Assembly (NCBI GenBank): GCA_034189325.1
Contig: JAXHUM010000119.1
Span: 34,407 to 98,406 of the forward strand
Length of the DNA stretch: 64,000 nucleotides
Direction: 5' to 3'
DNA from: JAXHUM01 sp034189325
GTDB taxonomy: Bacteria; Desulfobacterota; DSM-4660; Desulfatiglandales; Desulfatiglandaceae
This document shows, one piece after another, positions 43,908-51,900 of the stretch (position 1 is the first letter of the stretch; every line of letters starts with the position of its first letter). The notes beneath the pieces were generated by a model. That model had not been told where the DNA came from. It made no database searches and saw nothing but the letters and a program-made list of their open reading frames with translations. A program made the translations under genes and the position numbers.

Positions 43908-45488
43908 ATGGTAGACTTCAAGATCATTCTCTTTCTATGCAGCTGGGGACCCCACGCGGCGTATCAGAAACTGCAGGACAGCCGCGCAGAGATACCGCGG
44001 GAGATAAAGATGGTCCGAATCCCTTGCACAGGGAGGATCAGCAAAGCCCTTTTATTCAAACCCTTTGAAATGGGGGCTGACGGCGTCGCCCTTGTAGGGT
44101 GTGAATCAGGGACCTGTCGTTACGGCACAGGGACGAACACCGCCCTGGAAAACGTGGAGGATTCACGGGGCATCCTAAAACTTATGGGGCTCGGTGAGGA
44201 ACGCCTTCGTCTTGCCACCTTTATGCCTGAAGAGTCGGATAGTCTCCTACAATTCCTCAAAGGGTTTGTCGAGGAGATAAAGGCTATAGGAAAGACCCAG
44301 GTAACCCCCAATCCGATTACGGACAGTGATGGGACTGAACTTTCCGTCACTGAAATACTATCCTCCTATGATGTGTACGCCTGTCAGGACTGTGGAAAAT
44401 GCTCCTCGGCCTGTCCCTTGACCCTTTCAGGCAAGTCCTTCTCCCCCCGGGCCATTGCGAGCGCAATTATCGCCGGGGATGTCGACTCACCCTCTGTCCA
44501 GGAGGATGTCTTCTCCTGCCTCACCTGTGGCTTGTGTTATGATCGATGTCCTTCGGCCGTTGATTTTTCAGCCTTTACCAGGGATATGAGGTGTTTTCTA
44601 AAGGCCAAGGGCGTGGACGGCAGGGAGACACACGGCGGGTTCTTCCACTCACTAATGCGTACCATGACGTCTAAGGATCTAAAGGGCAGACACTGGGACT
44701 GGCTCTCGAAAGATATTCGAGTTGATCCCAAAAGCAAGCTCCTTTTTTTTGGAGGATGTGCACCCTATTTCGATGTCTTTTTCAAAAAACACTTTAAAAT
44801 TAAGACGAAAAACATCCTGGTAGACAGCCTCCGGCTCCTCAACTTTTTTGATATCTCCCCTGCAATACTCGATAACGAACGTTGCTGCGGTCACGATCTG
44901 TTGTGGTCCGGTGACAGAGAGAACTTTTTGAGACTTGCCAAGGCCAATGTAGAGGCGATTCACGACGCCGGCATTGAAGAGATGGTTACGGCCTGCCCTG
45001 AGTGTTACAGGTCTTTTGCTCACGATTATCCGGAACAGGGAATTGAAATCGACTTTAAAGTGACCCATATTTATGATCTTCTTGAAAAAGAGATTGAAAA
45101 GGGCGCTGTCGAGTTCAAGAAGTTGAATCGCCTCTTGACCTATCAAGACCCCTGTCGCCTCAGTCGCCTGGAAAACCGCTCCGATCTGCCCCGAAGGCTG
45201 ATTAACCGTCTCAAAACAAACGGCTTTGTTGAAATGCAGGACAGGGAGGCAAGCGCCATTTGCTGCGGCAATTGTGCGTGGACAGGATGTGATTCGTTCA
45301 GTAAGGCCCTTCAGGTCAAACGTATCCATCAGGCCCATGATACGGGGAGCGATCTTCTGATCACCTCCTGCCCCAAATGTCAGATACACCTTCGCTGTGC
45401 CATGGAGGATCCGATCATCGGAGAGGAATTGACCATGGAAATGTCAGACCTAACAAGTGTTCTGGCCAAAACGATTCATTGGAAATAG
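43908..45488 (+). CDS. MvhD-HdrC-HdrB fusion protein
   Basis: 526 residues from ATG 43908. Residues 1-130 are MvhD-like (ILFLCSWGPHAAYQKLQ; VALVGCESGTCRYGTG), carrying a [2Fe-2S] site. Then two [4Fe-4S] motifs of the HdrC type (CQDCGKCSSACPLT, CLTCGLCYDRCPSA). Then two CCG domains of the HdrB type (RCCGHDLLW...CPECYRSF and YQDPCRLSR...ICCGNCAWTGC...CPKCQIHL). All ligand cysteines are present; there is no Sec here. It carries the disulfide-reducing or CoA-thiol-active site of the second Hdr module. It is followed 16 bases later by the Sec-containing HdrA-MvhD gene. Confidence 0.87.
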   Translation: MVDFKIILFLCSWGPHAAYQKLQDSRAEIPREIKMVRIPCTGRISKALLFKPFEMGADGVALVGCESGTCRYGTGTNTALENVEDSRGILKLMGLGEERLRLATFMPEESDSLLQFLKGFVEEIKAIGKTQVTPNPITDSDGTELSVTEILSSYDVYACQDCGKCSSACPLTLSGKSFSPRAIASAIIAGDVDSPSVQEDVFSCLTCGLCYDRCPSAVDFSAFTRDMRCFLKAKGVDGRETHGGFFHSLMRTMTSKDLKGRHWDWLSKDIRVDPKSKLLFFGGCAPYFDVFFKKHFKIKTKNILVDSLRLLNFFDISPAILDNERCCGHDLLWSGDRENFLRLAKANVEAIHDAGIEEMVTACPECYRSFAHDYPEQGIEIDFKVTHIYDLLEKEIEKGAVEFKKLNRLLTYQDPCRLSRLENRSDLPRRLINRLKTNGFVEMQDREASAICCGNCAWTGCDSFSKALQVKRIHQAHDTGSDLLITSCPKCQIHLRCAMEDPIIGEELTMEMSDLTSVLAKTIHWK

Positions 45489-45504
45489 AACGCTGAGGAA
45501 GAAG

Positions 45505-47940
45505 ATGAAAAAAGATTTGCTCGTAAAGGATTCCGAGATTGTAGAGGAGCCGAGTCGTATTGGAGTCTATGTGTGTCATTGCGGCTTAAACATCGCCAAG
45601 ACCGTTGACTGCAAAAAAGTGGCGGATACGGCCGCCGATCTTGAGGAGGTCGTTGTCTCTAAGGACATCGGATACGCATGCTCCGAGCCGGGTCAGCAAC
45701 AGATAAGAAAGGATATTGAAGATTACAGCCTCGACCGGATCGTGGTCGCCTCCTGTTCACCGAGACTCCACGAACCCACATTCAGGGAGATGATGAAAAA
45801 GGCGGATCTCAATCCTTATCTTCTGGAGATGGCCAACCTCCGTGAACAGTGCAGCTGGGTCCACATGAATGAACAGGAAGCTGCCACGGACAAAGCCGTA
45901 GACCTCGTGAAGATGGCGGTGAGTCGTGTCCGCCTCCTTTCGCCCCTCACGGAAGAGACATCACCCCTGATTAAGCGGGCATTGGTGATCGGCGGTGGTA
46001 TCGCCGGTATCCAGGCTGCTTTGGACTTGGCAGACAGTGACTACGATGTGGTCCTTGTCGAGAAACAGCCATCCATTGGCGGGAACATGGCCCAGCTTGA
46101 TAAGACCTTTCCCACGATGGATTGTTCCATCTGAATACTCGGGCCGAAAATGACGGATGTCGGTCGACATCCCCGGATTAAGCTCTACACCATGGCTGAG
46201 GTCATGGATGTCAAGGGGTCGGTTGGTAATTTTGAGATCAGGATTCTAAAAAAATCCAGATACATCAATGAAAGTGAGTGTACCTCGTGCGGTGAATGCG
46301 GCAAGGTCTGCCCTGTGGTCCGACCCGATGAATTCGACCTCGGACTTTCATCACGTAAGGCGATCTTTGCGCCCTTTCCACAGGCGGTCCCTTCCTCCTA
46401 CGTTATTAACACCAATGAATGTCTCGGGCACAACCCGGTCGTGTGTGCCAAGTGCATAGATGCGTGCGATAAGGATTGTATCGACTTTCATATGTCTGAT
46501 GAAGAGATCGTCGAGAAGGTGGGGTCTATTGTTGTGGCAACGGGATTCTCCCCATACGATCCTAAGGAACTGGATGAATATGGATACACCAGGTTTGAAA
46601 ATGTCCTGACCAGCCTCGAATTTGAGCGTCTTGTCAACGCCGGAGGCCCCACCCAGGGAGAATTGATTCGGCCTACCGATCGAAAACGTCCCCGGTCCGT
46701 CGGATTCATACAGTGTGTCGGTTCCCGGTCGGCGAGAAAGGGAGGGTCTTATTGCTCCAATATCTGCTGCATGAACACCATCAAGAGCACTCTAATTCTC
46801 AAAGAGCGCTATCCCGACATAGATATAAAAGTCTTCTATATTGATATTCGGGCCTTTGGAAAAGGCTTCGAAGAGCTGTATATGCGCAGCCGTCGACTGG
46901 GCGTTCATTACCTGAGAGGCCTGCCCGGGACAGTGGAGGAAGAGCCGGATAAGAGTCTGAAAGTGGCTGTAGAAGACACCATGACCGGCAAGCTGGAGAT
47001 CTTGAACCTCGACATGCTCGTCCTTGCCGTTGGGATCAGGCCGTCGCCCTCCAATCAAAAGCTTCAGGAGATGATGGGGCTCCAACTAAATGAGGACGGC
47101 TTCTTTTTAGAGGCCCACCCCAAGCTCCTACCTGTTGATGCGGCCACGAGAGGGATCTTTTTTGCCGGATGCGCCGAAGGGCCCAAGGACATTAAAGAGA
47201 CCGTTACGCAAGCCTCTGCGGCCGCCTCACGGGCCATCAGATTGATGCACAAGGGGGAGGTTGTATCAGAGCCTATCACGGCGGAAGTCATCGAAGATCT
47301 GTGCAGGATCTGCGGGAAATGTGTCGAGGCCTGTCCCTATAACGCGATTACCATGGATACAAAGAAGAAGATCCCCGCCCTTGTAAACACCGCCGCTTGT
47401 GCGGGGTGCGGTAATTGCGCGGCGGAATGTCCCTTTGACGCCATCGTCATGAACCACTTCACCGATCGTCAGATCCTGAGCCAGGTGGAGTCCCTTCTGG
47501 AAGAGGAGAGTCCGCAGAAGATCCTCACCTTTGCCTGCAACTGGTGTTCCTACGCAGGCGCCGACTATGCCGGGGTATCAAGGCTCCAATATCCCCCAAA
47601 CGTCCGTCTCGTCCGGACTATGTGCTCTGCCCGTGTAGATGAAAAGTTTATCTGGGAGGGATTTAGTAACGGGGCCCCGGTGATCCTGGTCAGTGGTTGT
47701 CATATCGGTGATTGTCATTATATCGACGCCAATAAGTGGACCCAAAAGAGAGTGGACCGCGTGCGCAAGAAAATGGAAAAGCTGGGCATCCGCCCTGAAA
47801 GGCTTCAGCTGGAATGGATAAGCGCGGCAGAGGGGGTCAGATTCGCCGAGATTATGAAGAATATGGAATCTCTCCGCCAAAGTGTCACTCCCGATGAAAT
47901 CGCCGAGACCATTGAAGCTCTGAAAAAGAAAGATGAATAG
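45505..47940 (+). CDS. hdrA: HdrA-MvhD fusion selenoprotein
   Basis: 811 residues when TGA 46132-46134 is read as Sec210. The N-terminal HdrA domain (IGVYVCHCGLNIAKTVD), FAD motif VIGGGIAGIQAALDLAD (about 162-178) and the segment TFPTMDC-SI-U-ILGPKM give C207-x2-U210, where most HdrA proteins have CxxC. The frame continues with TDVGRHPRIKLYTMAEV, ferredoxin motifs (CTSCGECGKVCP, CRICGKCVEACP, CAGCGNCAAECP) and a C-terminal MvhD domain (FACNWCSYAGADYAG; VSGCHIGDCHYI). A 7-bp hairpin with loop GGUC lies 27 bases after the TGA. ATG 45505 follows GAGGAAGAAG. HdrA with Sec is known from methanogens and some deltaproteobacteria. This is the flavin hub of the second module. Confidence 0.92.
46155..46172 (+). 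promoter_or_regulatory. SECIS element of the HdrA-MvhD gene
   Basis: GGATGTC-GGTC-GACATCC: perfect 7-bp stem with GGUC loop; the loop starts 27 bases after the TGA codon at 46132-46134. Confidence 0.85.
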
Positions 47941-48033
47941 CCGCCAAGGCTATACAGGAAAAGGCACATTCAAAAGGCGACTCATCACGTTGCTGCTTTC
48001 GCATCCAAACAGGGGAATTGGCATTGAATTTTT

Positions 48034-48063
48034 TTGACACTTCTGGTAGCGTTTCCCTAAATT
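48034..48063 (+). promoter_or_regulatory. Promoter of the 3-hydroxyacyl-CoA dehydrogenase gene
   Basis: TTGACA (48034-48039), an 18-base spacer and TAAATT (48058-48063), 53 bases before the ATG. Confidence 0.5.
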
Positions 48064-48116
48064 GTACCGTAAGGTATTCAAACAACAATCGAAGTCTTTG
48101 AAAGGGGAAAGGTACC

Positions 48117-48974
48117 ATGGAAATTAAGAAAGTGTGTGTCGTGGGAGCCGGCCTGATGGGTAACGGCATAGCGCAGGTTTGTGCCGAAGCTGGTTTGGAA
48201 GTGTCATTGAGAGATATTGAACAGCGCTTTGTCGATGCTGGAATGGATAACATCAAGAAGATCCTATCTAAAAATGTGAGCAAGGGGAAAATGACCCAGG
48301 AGGATATGGACGCGGTATTGGGAAGGATCACGCCCACCCTGGACTTGAAAGAGGCCGCCGGCGACGCGGACGCGGTTGTTGAGGTGATCATTGAGGTGCT
48401 GGATGCCAAAAAGCAGTTGTTCAACGAGCTAAAGGAGGTAGTCCCTGAGCATTGTCTCTTTTTTACCAATACTTCCGGTATCAGCATTACCGAGTTGGCC
48501 GCGTCAACGGACCGACCCGAAAGGTTTATTGGGACCCACTTCTTTAACCCTGTACCGGTGATGCGCCTTCTCGAAATCATCAGGGGCTATGAAACATCCG
48601 ATGAAACCCTTGAGATCGCCAAGGCCTGGGGGGCGAAACTGGGAAAAGAAGTCATCGTCGTGAATGAGGCCCCGGCCTTTGCCGTTAACCGCGTGCTCTG
48701 CCCGATGATCAATGAGGCCTTTTTTGCACTGGGCGAAGGAATTGCCAGCGCCGAAGATATTGACAAAGGCATGCTCCTTGGCTGCAATCACCCCATTGGG
48801 CCCCTTGCCTTGGCCGATATGGTGGGCCTTGATACCATGCTCCATGTCATGAAAGGACTTCAAGACGAGTTTGGAGACAAATACCTTCCTGCGCCGCTTC
48901 TGGTGAAGCTTGTCCGGGCCGGACGTTTTGGCAGGAAAACCGGGAAGGGCGTGTACGATTATACAAGAAAATAG
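48117..48974 (+). CDS. hbd: 3-hydroxybutyryl-CoA dehydrogenase
   Basis: 285 residues, the standard bacterial length. NAD motif VCVVGAGLMGNGIAQVCAEAG, catalytic His in GTHFFNPVPVM with the Glu in EIIRG, and the C-terminal RAGRFGRKTGKGVYDY. It oxidises 3-hydroxybutyryl-CoA to acetoacetyl-CoA with NAD. It is monocistronic, with its own promoter and a strong terminator, and would fill the step missing from the crotonase-thiolase operon at 23360-26614. Confidence 0.94.
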   Translation: MEIKKVCVVGAGLMGNGIAQVCAEAGLEVSLRDIEQRFVDAGMDNIKKILSKNVSKGKMTQEDMDAVLGRITPTLDLKEAAGDADAVVEVIIEVLDAKKQLFNELKEVVPEHCLFFTNTSGISITELAASTDRPERFIGTHFFNPVPVMRLLEIIRGYETSDETLEIAKAWGAKLGKEVIVVNEAPAFAVNRVLCPMINEAFFALGEGIASAEDIDKGMLLGCNHPIGPLALADMVGLDTMLHVMKGLQDEFGDKYLPAPLLVKLVRAGRFGRKTGKGVYDYTRK

Positions 48975-49091
48975 GATCATCTGAAAAAAGTAAGGACCGA
49001 AAAGATCCGGGACGTAGCAGGCGGCTGTAGTATCTTTTGGAAGCCCCCATGTCTCAACTATTCTACCCTAACTTTTTGAGGTCTTACAAAA

Positions 49092-49137
49092 AAAGCGTGG
49101 AGTCAATGTCCAGGGTGAAGACCCAACTCCGCGCTTT
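49092..49137. terminator. Bidirectional terminator between hbd and cobU
   Basis: AAAGCGTGGAGT pairs with ACTCCGCGCTTT (12 bp, one G-T pair); the loop holds an inner GGGT-GAAG-ACCC hairpin. It is flanked by AAAAAAA on the left and ATTTTT on the right, so it can act on both strands. Confidence 0.85.
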
Positions 49138-49192
49138 CATTTTTCTACAAAAGGGATGCCCTGGGACATAAGCCCCTAAACCATATCCTGGA

Positions 49193-49747
49193 TCAATCAA
49201 ATGACTCCTCTTTGAGCACCAAAGGTATTCCCGCAAAAACAGCAACGACCTTCCTGGAAACAGCGGCCACTTGCTGGTTCAGCATACCGGCCCGATCGCG
49301 ATACCTTCGAGACAGGGCATTGTCCGGGACAATGCCGGTCCCCACTTCGTTGCTTACCGCAACCACCGACCCCCTTATATTGGACAATTGACCTACGAAG
49401 GACTCCACAACCCGTTCTATTGCGTCATTGTCGTCTTTGTATTTCATAAACAGATTACTCAGCCAGAGGGTCAGACAATCAACCAGAATGATCGTGTCTT
49501 TTCCATCCTCTCTCCGGATGATCTCCGTTATTTCGATCGGTTCTTCCCTTGTGGACCATGCAGGACCGCGTTCCGCCCGGTGTTTGCGTATCCGTTCCTC
49601 CATCTCCAGGTCTCCTGCCTGGGCCGTGGCCAGGAAAACGCGCTTTTTCCCTGATCGGTTACATGTATCCAGCGCATAACTGCTTTTTCCGCTCTTGGCT
49701 CCCCCCAGAACCAGTATACATCCATGTTTGAATGCCATCTGAACCAT
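49193..49747 (-). CDS. cobU: Adenosylcobinamide kinase / guanylyltransferase
   Basis: 184 residues, the usual length. P-loop LVLGGAKSGKSSYAL near the start, the histidine region (RIRKHRAERGPAWST) where the guanylylated His lies, DCLTLWLSN and VSNEVGTGIVP. It phosphorylates adenosylcobinamide and adds GMP in the late steps of B12 assembly or salvage, serving the B12-dependent mutase. It stands alone. I see no cobalamin riboswitch upstream. Confidence 0.93.
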   Translation of the reverse strand: MVQMAFKHGCILVLGGAKSGKSSYALDTCNRSGKKRVFLATAQAGDLEMEERIRKHRAERGPAWSTREEPIEITEIIRREDGKDTIILVDCLTLWLSNLFMKYKDDNDAIERVVESFVGQLSNIRGSVVAVSNEVGTGIVPDNALSRRYRDRAGMLNQQVAAVSRKVVAVFAGIPLVLKEESFD

Positions 49748-50315
49748 AGACCTCCCAGTTTGAGATTGAAACTCCTTTTATACGCCCCTTGTCAGGTGAG
49801 TTGATCCGGGCTCTCAATCGCCCATCGATTTTCTCAACCGACCTGTCATTTTTCCATCCCTGGACCCTCTTGACTCCGGAGCCTCTTACAATTGACCGGC
49901 TGTATACCTCACGTGTGAATGAAATGCAAGGGGCCAGGGATTATCGTATTAGTATAGCCCGGCGTTACGCACCTTTTGAGCCTGTCTGACCTCTCCTTGT
50001 CCCACCGCCTTTTTCCTTGACTCACAAAAACAGTTTGCCTATTCTATTTTTGAAATACCGACTAAGCGGCTTGTGTGTAATAACCTTATCAACTCAATAC
50101 CTTCCTTTCAAAAACGCCTTGTCATTATCGGTGCGAAACTACACATGGTATCGTCTTTGACCTGTTTAACGACAATATCCGCCTTGCTTTGATGACGACC
50201 AATCCAAAATGTTTTAGGGCGGGATATTCCGGAGATAGAAAAAGGGCCGGTATCAAGGCCCGGCAAAACAAAGTGAGCAGGTGATCGCGATGACCACCGA
50301 TCAGGAGGGGGCTTT
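49748..50315. other. 568-base intergenic region without a supported gene
   Basis: It lies between the divergent cobU gene and the dehydratase-like gene. It is AT-rich in the middle, with many short open frames on both strands. GGGCCGGTATCAAGGCCCGGC near 50250 can form a weak hairpin. No tRNA, riboswitch core or clear promoter was found. Confidence 0.5.
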
Positions 50316-51461
50316 GTGAATCCTGGAGACGAGCTGGACTACCTTTTGAAGGCCAGGGCTCTGGAGATGATCCAGAAGAAGGCTAAAGGGACCAAGGTAG
50401 TGGGCTATTATCCCAACGGGTATTTTCCGGAAGAGATCGCTCTGGCCTGCGACGTGATACCGATCGGACTTTGTCGGGGGGGTGATCACGAGCCGGTTGA
50501 TAGATCGGCCAAGTATGTTAACGGAGCGATCAACGAGTTGTGCAGGGCCCAGATTGGGTATTTGACTGGAAAGGATGATATCTTTTACGCCCTGATCGAT
50601 CTTTACATATCTCCCATCGTCGAAAATAGCCAACGGTTGATCGCCGACATTGTCAAGGCCTTCACCGACATCCCTGAATTTCGATTCGAAGTGCCACGGG
50701 AAAAGACTAAGAGAGCCTACGATATTTACCTCAAAGCGCTGCAAAGTCTGAAGGGACGCCTCGAAGAACTCACCGGTCAAAACCTGTCCCCTGCCAGATT
50801 GAAAGAGTCTGTGGAGCTTCTGAACAGGCGGAGAGAGCTTTTCAAAACGATCAGTCTTGCCAGAAAGACCGATACACCGCCTGTAAGTGGAAAAGACTTC
50901 ATTCATCTCATGCAGCTTTCCTATATCCTCGACATCAGGGAGATGCTGAAGCTCCTTGAAACCTACGCAGAGGAGCTGAAAGCCAAGGAAGGACCTCGTC
51001 CAGGACCAAGGATTCTGCTCACCGGTCTGGAATTGGCTTGGGGAGACGATCGCCTTATCGATCTCATAGAGGGCGCGGGAGGACACATTGTTGTGGAACA
51101 GTACTCCTCTACGCTTCGTGACTACTGGCACAAGGTTGAGACTGAGGGAGACTTAATGGAGAACCTCGCCGCACGATACCTCATGGATAAAACGAATCAT
51201 GCCGCCTTTGTTCCCCGCCATGAGAGACATGACCTCATCCTGAATTTGGCAAAGGAGTTCCGGGCGGATGGCCTGATCTGGTATTCGCCGCTCTATGGCG
51301 ACAACGCAGGCATTGAGTTTATGGTCTTTGAGAAAAAATGGAATGACCAAATTGCCCTGCCGATCATGAGAATAGATGCTGTCTACGACCTTCAAAAGAG
51401 CGGCCGAGAAGAGGCCTTAAAGGCCCGAGTAGAGGCCTTTATAAATGACATAGAGAACTGA
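50316..51461 (+). CDS. 2-hydroxyacyl-CoA dehydratase D-family-like protein, ligand cysteines mostly lost
   Basis: 381 residues from GTG 50316 after AGGAGGGGG. The fold of HgdB/BcrB/BcrC proteins is clear: VVGYYPNGYFPEEIALACDVIPIGL at the start, PGPRILLTGLELAWGDDRLIDLIEGAGGHI-type middle and a C-terminal ARVEAFINDIEN. In functional family members cysteines in blocks such as PTTCD and LKFCDPY help bind a [4Fe-4S] cluster. Here these read SPIVENS and PLYGDNA. One cysteine (ELCRAQIG) remains. Cluster binding is therefore doubtful and the protein may have a different or structural role. It heads a group with a MoaD-like carrier, a Der-like GTPase and an amidohydrolase-like protein. Confidence 0.8.
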   Translation: MNPGDELDYLLKARALEMIQKKAKGTKVVGYYPNGYFPEEIALACDVIPIGLCRGGDHEPVDRSAKYVNGAINELCRAQIGYLTGKDDIFYALIDLYISPIVENSQRLIADIVKAFTDIPEFRFEVPREKTKRAYDIYLKALQSLKGRLEELTGQNLSPARLKESVELLNRRRELFKTISLARKTDTPPVSGKDFIHLMQLSYILDIREMLKLLETYAEELKAKEGPRPGPRILLTGLELAWGDDRLIDLIEGAGGHIVVEQYSSTLRDYWHKVETEGDLMENLAARYLMDKTNHAAFVPRHERHDLILNLAKEFRADGLIWYSPLYGDNAGIEFMVFEKKWNDQIALPIMRIDAVYDLQKSGREEALKARVEAFINDIEN

Positions 51462-51508
51462 CGGATCGCATTTCCACTCATCCAAGACCTTGATATGTTG
51501 GAGGATTA

Positions 51509-51781
51509 ATGCCTGAAATACATTTATCCGCGCCGATCAGGAGGGCAGCCGGAGGGGTTGGAGTCTTCAATGAAAAAGGAAAGGATCTCAATGAGGTCAT
51601 CACCAACATAGATGCCAGACACCCCGGTTTCAGAGAGAGGCTTATGGGCCCTGGGGGAGAGATCAAACCCACAGTTCTGATCTTTGTCAATTTCAATGAT
51701 GTAAAATCATTAGAGGGTTTGAAGACTCCCCTAAAAGAGAATGACATCGTCTCCATTTTGAACCACGTGATTGGCGGTTGA
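51509..51781 (+). CDS. MoaD/ThiS-family small carrier protein with C-terminal GG
   Basis: 90 residues of the beta-grasp (ubiquitin-like) type: LSAPIRRAAGG, LIFVNFNDVKSLEGL, LKENDIVSILNHVIGG. The last two residues are Gly-Gly, as needed for adenylation and thiocarboxylate formation. Such proteins donate sulfur for molybdopterin, thiamine, cysteine or thioamide-type modifications. No MoeB/ThiF-type activating enzyme is next to it. Its neighbours (dehydratase-like protein, Der-like GTPase) are unusual partners. GGAGGATTA stands before the ATG. Confidence 0.85.
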   Translation: MPEIHLSAPIRRAAGGVGVFNEKGKDLNEVITNIDARHPGFRERLMGPGGEIKPTVLIFVNFNDVKSLEGLKTPLKENDIVSILNHVIGG

Positions 51782-51900
51782 CCAATCTGTGCCTCATCTT
51801 TATTGATACGGCAAAGTGATTCCCACCACGCATCGACCCTTCCAAGATACGGCCTAGACTTTTTTGAGAGGGAATCCCTATTGCCGGAAAGAGGTTTGCC

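Noticed and set aside
46150..47940. Separate 596-residue HdrA-like gene starting at ATG 46150
   Set aside because: It lacks the FAD motif and starts in mid-domain. The upstream frame joins it through TGA 46132-46134, and the ATG lies at the SECIS element without a ribosome site.
49789..49989. 66-residue open frame in the cobU upstream region
   Set aside because: No ribosome site and no recognisable domain; the region has many equal-sized chance frames on both strands.
49748..50315. Cobalamin riboswitch near cobU
   Set aside because: I looked for the conserved B12-box core and found no match on either strand.
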